Assembly: GCF_024586455.1 (NCBI RefSeq)
Contig: NC_065922.1
Span: 32,918,089 to 32,982,088 of the forward strand
Reading direction: 5' to 3'
Origin: Bactrocera neohumeralis
Lineage: Eukaryota > Arthropoda > Insecta > Diptera > Tephritidae
DNA length: 64,000 bases
Shown here: positions 57,560 through 64,000 of the stretch, piece after piece
Layout of the letters: every line of letters begins with the position of its first letter
Position numbering within the stretch: the first letter of the stretch is position 1
The notes under the pieces: model-generated
What the model was told of the DNA's origin: nothing
What the model saw: only the letters and a program-made list of their open reading frames with translations
Databases searched by the model: none
Program-made: the position numbers and the translations under genes

Positions 57560-58110
57560 TGTATTATGGGCGAGAATTTTATCTGTATTACCAAGTTAAG
57601 GGTTTCCCGTTTACCATTCCTTTCAAGGTGTCAATCGTCTCGGCATTATCTGTGTAGATAAGCGACTTCATATAACCCACAAAAACAGTCCAGGAGTGTT
57701 ATATAAAACGATCTTGGAGGCCACGCCAAACGTCCATCACGCGAGATAATGCGCTCACCAAAAGTTTCTTTCAATAAATTGATTGATATCATCTTTTTGG
57801 AATCATTGGTCGCCCCCTTCACCATGCTTCAATTCGTACATGAAAAAGTCAATAATTATGAATTTATGACGTTCCCCCATTCACTGCAACATAATGGCCG
57901 GTTCCATCTTTGAAGAAATATGAACCAATGATTTCCTCTGTCCATAGCGGACACCAAACAGTGAATCTTTGAGGATGTAACGGCGTCTTAATTTTTGCAT
58001 GAGTCGACTCCCTGTCAATGCCATCAAACACACCAAAACATGCACTTATGAAAATGGGAAGGCTTGGATCTCAAACGCCTCATAAAAGCAATAAATGAAT
58101 TATTCCCCCT
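57560..58110 (-). pseudogene. IS630/Tc1-type transposase, C-terminal part
   Basis: Minus strand: SSKMEPAIMLQ, a stop, MGERHKFIIIDFFMYELKHG, then INQFIERNFW / FGERIISRDGRLAWPPRSFYIT, i.e. the GPYFFKNEAG and ISRxGPxxWPPRSCDLTPLDYFLWG blocks. It lies next to, and in opposite orientation to, the copy at 58160. Confidence 0.65.
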
Positions 58111-58159
58111 GATTAATGGTCGTTAGTGTACACTGAATTTTAAAAAAAAATTTTAAGAA

Positions 58160-58810
58160 TGTGTGAATGGACCATTTCCAGTACACAGTGAAGAAAATAT
58201 AGCAGCAGTAGCTGAGAGTGTAAACGAAGCCCGTAGAGAATCGATTCGGCGCCGTTCGCAGGAACTCGGACTATCGTATGGAACGACTTGGCGCATTTTA
58301 CGTCGAGATCTTAAATTGAAAGCGTACAAAATACAGCTTGGGCAAGAACTGTAGTCGTTCGACCTTCTTAAGTGATTGAAAAGTTCCAAGAAGATCAAAC
58401 GTTTTCGATCTTAACTTTGTCCATCAGTAACGCCCATTTCTGGCTCAATGAGTAAGTAAACTAGCCAAATTGCCGCTCTTGAGATGAAGAGAAACCTGAA
58501 GAGATTTAAGAGCTGTCATTTCATCCAGACAAAGCAGCGGTTTGTGGGCCGGTGGAATCATCGGTTCATATTTCTTAAAAAATGATGCCGGTGAGAACGT
58601 TACCGTCAATGGCGACCGTTATCGCGCCATGATAACCGACTATTTGATGCCTGATTGCCGATTGAAGCTCGTGCTCTCGGCTGTATTTAGTTTCAACAAG
58701 ACGGGTCAACTTCCCACACAACGCTCAATTAATGGATTTATTGAGAGAACACTTTAGTGAGCAGATAATTTTACGTTTTGGGCCGGTCTGTTATATTTTT
58801 TCTTGCGGGG
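58160..58810 (+). pseudogene. IS630/Tc1-type transposase, central deletion
   Basis: Plus strand. 58163-58354: HSEENIAAVAESVNEARRES followed by IRRRSQELGLSYGTTWRILR and RDLKLKAYKIQLGQEL (HTH region). Then FDLNFVHQ-type text with AHFWLNE near 58420-58450, where the first catalytic Asp block is frameshifted. Then 58542-58757: GLWAGGIIGSYFLKNDAGEN, VTVNGDRYRAMITDYLMP. Instead of the FQQDGATCHTA block it reads into LVLSAVFSF. LLREHFSEQIILRFGPVCYIFSCGD near 58740-58810 ends it. Not functional. Confidence 0.8.
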
Positions 58811-58949
58811 ATATGTAAAGTCAAAGATCAATGTCAAGACTTATTCGAAATTATCTCTACATGAAATTCTACCGTCGGTCAACTGTTTAGCAGGCTCAAC
58901 AGTGCCTTCTTCAGTGGTACATGGTCAACGGCCATGAGATGAACCAAGT

Positions 58950-59260
58950 TTTTCTATTGCGAAAGTTATTAACATGGATGTTTTAGAAGGCATGGTACAT
59001 AAGATAAGCAATACTTTCTTCAATGAAGAGCACTAAATCTACCAGCAAGATTCTGCTACAGTACACAAAGCAAAAATCTTCTCATTCCTGGTTTCATAGC
59101 TTCAATTTTCCTGGTTTCATACTGTACATGATTGGCCTCCTTGAAGTCCAGATTTGAATCCAAAGTGACACAGTTTGTAGTCAAAGATGGAAAACTTAGT
59201 CTGTCGAATATACCACAGAAAGTGTTGCTATTGATCAATGGCCGACCCGTTTGAGGGCTT
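58950..59260 (+). pseudogene. Tc1-like transposase C-terminal fragment
   Basis: Plus strand near 59050-59200: QQDSATVHKAKIFSFLVS, then HDWPP, stop, SPDLNPK...SKMENLVCRIY, matching the Tc1 segment DNDPxHxAxxVxxWF...WPxQSPDLNPIENxWxxLK. Stops interrupt it. It is a different superfamily branch from the neighbouring IS630-type pieces. Confidence 0.65.
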
Positions 59261-60465
59261 GTATGAAGCAAAAGGTGATAATTTTGAATAAAATTTGGTA
59301 CATCGCTCATTTAGTACTACATGCCTTATTAATAAAATTAAAAACTTACTATAGTTATGGCATTACTAAGTATATGTTTATCGAAGAAGACTCACATCTG
59401 GAAAATTTGCATAGTTTTAATGACATAACAGCATTGCACTTTCTAACGCTTTACTCAAAAAGCATCACCAACCATTCAGAAATCCACTGGAAGAGGATGC
59501 TGAAAGTTTCGCACATGTTTGATCTTTTCATTAATATTCACAGCAACAAACACCTGCGAACTGACAATTTCAACTTTATCGCTGCTAAAACCAGCGATAT
59601 TATATAACTGTAACTGGACTGAAACATACCCACAAGCAAACACATATACAAATGCTTAGCATACATTTTCACTGCTGCGGCTTTGAGATGTCAAGCCACA
59701 AAATTTCCGCCGAACCACGAACTGCTCATATGTTAATGGGGACAAGAGTGCAGCAGCTGAGTACTGCTTGATGTTTTCTTTTGCATATCTCAGCACTACT
59801 TAGCCGTAACTGGCAGGAATTCATTACTCCTATATTGAATTGGAGGAGAGTGAATGGTGGCTGTAACAACTTGAGAGGTGATGAAAAGTCGATAAAGCGA
59901 ACACGTCGCTGTCGCGTAAGGTGTCATTCTAGCGCATTACTCTCAATTTTCATCTGTCATTGCCAACGTCTTACCTCAAATATTCTCGCACACAACCACA
60001 TGCCAAGTTGGTTCATGCAACTCATTTGCATTTGCCAAGTTTTACTTTTTCATTACACTTTGGCACACATTTCACCTGCTTGCAACGATGCCATCAAATG
60101 TGCTATCGACTTTTCCACTATACGCTCGTATGTGCATTAATGAATTGTCAGTCTTTGACTTTTAATGGTTTCATTGCTCTTGATGTGCATTTAACTGGGT
60201 TGGAGGGTTACGTATACCACATGGTGTTCCAGAGCAGTTGCGCTTAGTTATTTAAGTACTATGATTGTATAATTTTAATCCCGTTGAATTTGCGTGTTGC
60301 TTGTTCTTCTCTGAAGATTTATTCTGAATCACAATAGAAGTCGGTGAGAATATTTTTGATTATAAATTAGTATGAAACAGCTCCGAGTGTAGTTCTCCAA
60401 AATTTTTTAAAACATTCTTATTCGTTAAATATACGACGACATCCGCTAAGTTAGTTGAGTTGGTT
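59260..60465. other. Non-coding stretch, no recognised gene
   Basis: A 118-codon plus frame at 59251-59607 begins inside the Tc1-like fragment and shows no domain. From 59640 to 60250 the DNA is repeat-poor, of even composition, with CATTTGC-type strings. No exon is supported. Confidence 0.4.
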
Positions 60466-60469
60466 TGAG

Positions 60470-61130
60470 TTAGGTTCAGACGTCGTTTCTAACATGGGTC
60501 TCACTAGGCAGGCTTGGAATGCCGGTCCGTTGTGTAACCCACATAAAACTCCTATAAAATGGATGATAAACGCTCATTTGACATAGCTCTTTGAGTCTAT
60601 CAAAAATTTGTTATGGCGGTTAATATCACTTTCAGCTTGTGTCTCCAGATTCAACGAAAGTTAGACTTCTGTAATGTTTCCAACTCAGTGTTGCAAAGGC
60701 CGGAAAATGAAACGACAATGAAACAAAACGTTCTTTCATACAAATTTCACAACTTGCATTCGACAAGGTTTGTATACTAACCGCCGTATGCCCATGGGCA
60801 ATGTGCAGTAAGAACTCCTACGATTGCGGTAAGATGAACTTTGCTAAGGGCAAGTAGTTCAGTAGATTTGCTGTGTTCTACTCTGGACCAAAAAGACTTC
60901 GCACTCGCAAGCTATGTGCTAGTGTAGCCCCTCTGCTGTCGGAGTGAATACACACTTCACTGATATAGGCTGCACTTCGAAGCAGTACGTCTACTGCTAC
61001 CATACTGGCTGCCAGTTCTGTCTGAAGAACATTACATACAGTAGTCCGGCAGCATAAATCTAAGGTTGATGAACTGTTGACTTCCAGAAAATTTTTTTCC
61101 ACCGGTCCTTCTTAGCTTAGAAAATTTCAT
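60470..61130 (-). pseudogene. RNase H domain of an R1/Jockey-type element
   Basis: Minus strand 61102-60878: NVLQTELAASMVAVDVLLRSAAYISEVCIHSDSRGATLAH, with the RNase H Glu (QTELAA) and Asp (HSDSRGA) positions still present. Normal members read CTVFQAEIxAIKxAA...ITIFSDSQAAI. Upstream and downstream parts are scrambled, and the GAGTTAGGTTCAGACG edge is at 60466. Confidence 0.7.
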
Positions 61131-61199
61131 CCTGCCTCTTTTTGGAGCCTTTCAGAAATGTAGATCACGTCATGTGTATCCCAGACAACACTTTTATGT

Positions 61200-61440
61200 C
61201 TGATTATATTTTCACTTATTCGTCCATACACCATGGACAACATGTATATGTTTTATCAACGGTCACATAACGATGCAGAAACTCATCCGGATTGCACTTA
61301 AACAGCATCAAGCATTGTCGTCAAGCGACCTTACGCCTTTGCTGGTTATACGGAGACAGCTTTCTTACGGCCAATATGAGCAGCTTCAAACTTTCATGAT
61401 CTTTTAAGATGCGTACTGTCTGCCAACGTAAGATTGTATA
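61200..61440 (-). pseudogene. mariner transposase fragment
   Basis: Minus strand: CLMLFKCNPDEFLHRYVTVDKTYTC, matching the mariner block LDLFxRNPxEFLHRYVTVDETWIH around the first catalytic Asp (here VDK, with the neighbouring Glu lost). About 80 codons of context, with no termini. Confidence 0.6.
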
Positions 61441-62925
61441 TTATTGTCACGATGTCATTAAACTAAACTTTGAAAGGTTGAAGGAAAATAGTTATCATAT
61501 ATAGTTTCCAGACGCTTATTGTTATCACTGTATGGTTTTCTTCCAAAAACGAAAATTAACTTATTAAATTAAGCAATAAAATTAAGAGTCCGATTTAGCT
61601 AAAATTTTTAGTAAATCTGTTCGCATTTCGGTAGTGACTCTATCGGGCAACCGCCTTCGTGGTTGTTGAATCTCTCCTCAAGAATTAATTCACCAATTGG
61701 CCATTACACATACTCCTTTATCTAGAACTCCATCCTTAATGTTACCAATCTCCTTCGATTGGGTCCTAAGACTCCAATTCAACTTTTTTTGAAACCGTGA
61801 AATTTAATCAATAAACATCTTATATTTCATGCAAAAAGATAAGGCACATATAGTTTTCTCTTCTCTCTTATCTTTCAATTGCTTAAATAAAGCATCTTGC
61901 TTCCCCTGTTTACCCTACATCTCCAACCTCCAACAATATCAATAATAAAATAAACTTTAATATTAATTTCTACAAAAACAATTTTTTGTATTCCACAGTG
62001 CTATCTCACGAAAATACTTTTATTAATTATGACCAAAGTCAATTTGCTCTGCTTCGTTGGTTGCCACTTTCCGCCAGCTGGTACACTATTCAGAAGCACA
62101 ATCAAAATAACAAGCCCAACAACAATCACTAAATAGCTCTGCTTGTAACAACAGTGGTTTTCTGATGGCAATAACACTGTCACCAATGACATGCACGTGC
62201 TGCCGACAAATGCTGGAGGTGCTCCACTTACCTTCCTCTTGCTCTCTCGAACATGCACCAACACTCACAAATCCTTTTGTGCGCTGTTCCTTGTCTACTA
62301 AGCAATTGTCATCAAGAAATGGTTTAATTTTCAATTTTTTAAAAAGCTTTCATTGCGGTTCAGCACGTCCAGCCTTGGCATAGCCACATTTGTGGTGGCA
62401 AAGTATATTTTGACAGTTGCATGGCAGCCGCCCACATGTGTGGCATATGCCAGCGAAATGAATTACGAATTTTATTGTGGGGCAGTGTAATTGAAAAATG
62501 TTTCATTTGATGTGGATGTTACCATTGCGGTTGCTGTTGGTTCTGTTTCTGCTGCTGTTGGAGTGGACAGCTGTCGCCGTACTGTATTGCAAATATGAAG
62601 TTCCTAATTTTTTAAAATTTACTGGAGAAATTAGTTTCATGGGTACAGATGTAGAATAGGGTTTTGGTAAGCTAAATAGCATAACATCATTCCTTGTTTG
62701 AAAGCTTGTATGGTATTAGCTAATATGCTGTAGTACTGGAAATAAGTGCCTGAGTAGGTTGAGATTCTTAGATGCTAAACGGCCTTTAACGTATTACATG
62801 GTCATAACTTTGGAACAGTGGTAAAGGACGTTTATGACGCATTAGTCCTTACACTGGATTTTAAAATTTCAAATTTCTTTCGAAAACTTTTGATTTGATT
62901 TCGAAAAAAGAAATGAACACCAAGT
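61440..62925. other. Non-coding stretch, no recognised gene
   Basis: AT-rich to about 62000. The piece 62000-62600 is repeat-poor and GC-richer, with overlapping open frames on both strands (for example minus 62264-62001 and 62334-62086, plus 62165-62383) but no recognisable domain or splice context. Confidence 0.4.
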
Positions 62926-62929
62926 CTGC

Positions 62930-63540
62930 TTGATGTTATGTGTTTGCAATGGAACAACGTATAGCCGTGATGGAAAATGTTTCATAAGTGTACTTAATCA
63001 TGAACACAATTTGAGTAGTATAGAGCGTTCAGTGAAGGTCGCGAAGTCATCGAACGCTTCCTTCATGCGAGCGGTCGATCCACCTCTGTCAATTACAATA
63101 ACATCGAACAAGTTAAAGAAAGAGTGTTTGATCATTCTCATGTTGGAATTAGAGATATAGCAGAGGATCTCGAAATTTCTTATGGATCGACTCAACAAAT
63201 TCTGGTTAATGGTTTGGGTATTAAGCGCACCAATGCTAGGAAAAACGACGTCATGTAGGAATCACAACAAAGATGCTTGACAACATGAGGACCCTATATT
63301 TATCCTAAACATCATTACTGTTGACGAGGTGAGAGTTTATGATATGACGACGAAACTGTTCAAAAATCTAACGAAATGAGTCGAAAGCGAAAAAACCCCA
63401 CAGGTGCAAGGTACTGAGGACCATCCCAGCCGAAGCTTATAACAAGCAACCTATTTCTAGAGCGATAATTCAGATTTTTAATAAAATCTGTCAAAATTTT
63501 GTTTTTTTTTCAGGCCGGGTCAAATTTGATCACGAGGTAT
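62930..63540 (+). mobile_element. mariner family A copy, plus orientation
   Basis: Plus strand: IERSVKVAKSSNASFMRAVD, ITITSNKLKKECLIILMLELEI, then in another frame IRDIAEDLEISYGSTQQILV and NGLGIKRTNARK (HTH2 and linker). First-Asp text TVDEVRVYDM is near 63320. The transposon end GCCGGGTCAAATTTGATCAC is at 63514-63533. The central and C-terminal catalytic blocks are deleted. This is the most informative member for the family. Confidence 0.75.
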
Positions 63541-64000
63541 ACTGAGAAAAAGACATTAAATACTTCCACCCTTGATCCCTTTGGACGCCTTTAATTAAAT
63601 AAAATAATATATGACGCTTAGACCTGTTATTGATGCTGGGATGTAAATATTATCCTAATGGGGCAGAAAAAAGTCACTCGGGCTAGCTTTGGATCATTTT
63701 GATATTTTTGTCAACTTATTGCTACAAAGGAACTTAAAATACTAAAATGGTGTTCCCAGTTCCGATGGTCAAGCTTTTAATGAGACTTACCCAATACGAT
63801 TCCACTATAAGAAACTTGTGAAAATAAAATATTCCGAAAATTGTTTCATACACAGGCACTTTTTGATCCGATCCAGCCCTTCATTTTTCCAAAACCATTC
63901 CTTTTTCTTAGACTTTATAACAGTTGTGTTACTTAAACTATAACTACACGTAGTTGCTGCTTATTGTTGCAATATTGTTGTTGTCATTGCAATTGTAGAC
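63541..64000. other. Non-coding stretch to window end
   Basis: AT-rich; ends in TTGTTGTTGTCATTG-type sequence. No gene or repeat end is recognised. Confidence 0.4.

Noticed and set aside
59251..59607. 118-codon plus-strand frame
   Set aside because: It begins inside the Tc1-like relic and runs into unrelated sequence with no recognisable domain.
62001..62383. Overlapping 72-87 codon frames on both strands suggesting a small gene
   Set aside because: Three frames open at once in a GC-richer segment, with no domain and no splice or promoter context.

Overview
The window is AT-rich eukaryotic DNA with short introns (about 57-80 bp), GT-AG splice sites, AATAAA poly(A) signals, many CA/TACA microsatellites and a heavy load of decayed Tc1/mariner transposons. 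Together with the protein sequences this points to a higher dipteran. The dispersed repeats and mariner lineages look like those I associate with tephritid fruit flies (Bactrocera/Ceratitis type). That assignment is an inference from memory of such repeats, not a database result.

There is one compact gene island at about 31.0-41.5 kb. In order it holds: misato (minus strand, 4 exons, 564 aa, tubulin-related); an Mpv17/PMP22-family membrane protein (minus, single exon, 172 aa); a DDX56/Dbp9-type DEAD-box RNA helicase (plus, 5 exons, 539 aa); an unrecognised 465-aa nuclear-looking protein with SUMO-interaction-like motifs (minus, 2 exons); and a first coding exon (plus, 33 aa and a partial codon) of a protein with an N-myristoylation and palmitoylation-like start, whose later exons I cannot find. 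The Mpv17-like gene and the helicase are divergent, while the helicase and the SIM protein are convergent. All reading frames in the four complete genes are intact, and the products are general cell functions (spindle/myofibril, organelle membrane, ribosome biogenesis, probable nuclear factor).

The flanks (1-31 kb and 42-64 kb) contain no gene I can support. They are a graveyard of transposons: at least six distinguishable mariner transposase lineages, a second IS630/Tc1-type DDE lineage, a Tc1-like fragment, Jockey/R1-type and RTE-like non-LTR retrotransposon pieces, two high-copy non-coding repeats (called B and C here), a foldback element and small inverted-repeat elements. All coding copies carry stops, frameshifts or deletions. 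Between them lie stretches without obvious repeats, rich in CA/TG runs and poly-purine tracts. These could be introns or regulatory DNA of genes outside the window, or of the myristoylated-protein gene.

I found no CRISPR, operon, rRNA or tRNA. I saw no convincing new multi-gene system. The points most worth checking are the shared 14-bp promoter element of misato and the helicase, the SIM-rich orphan protein, the lone Cys-rich first exon with its uORFs, and several rearranged transposon ends.
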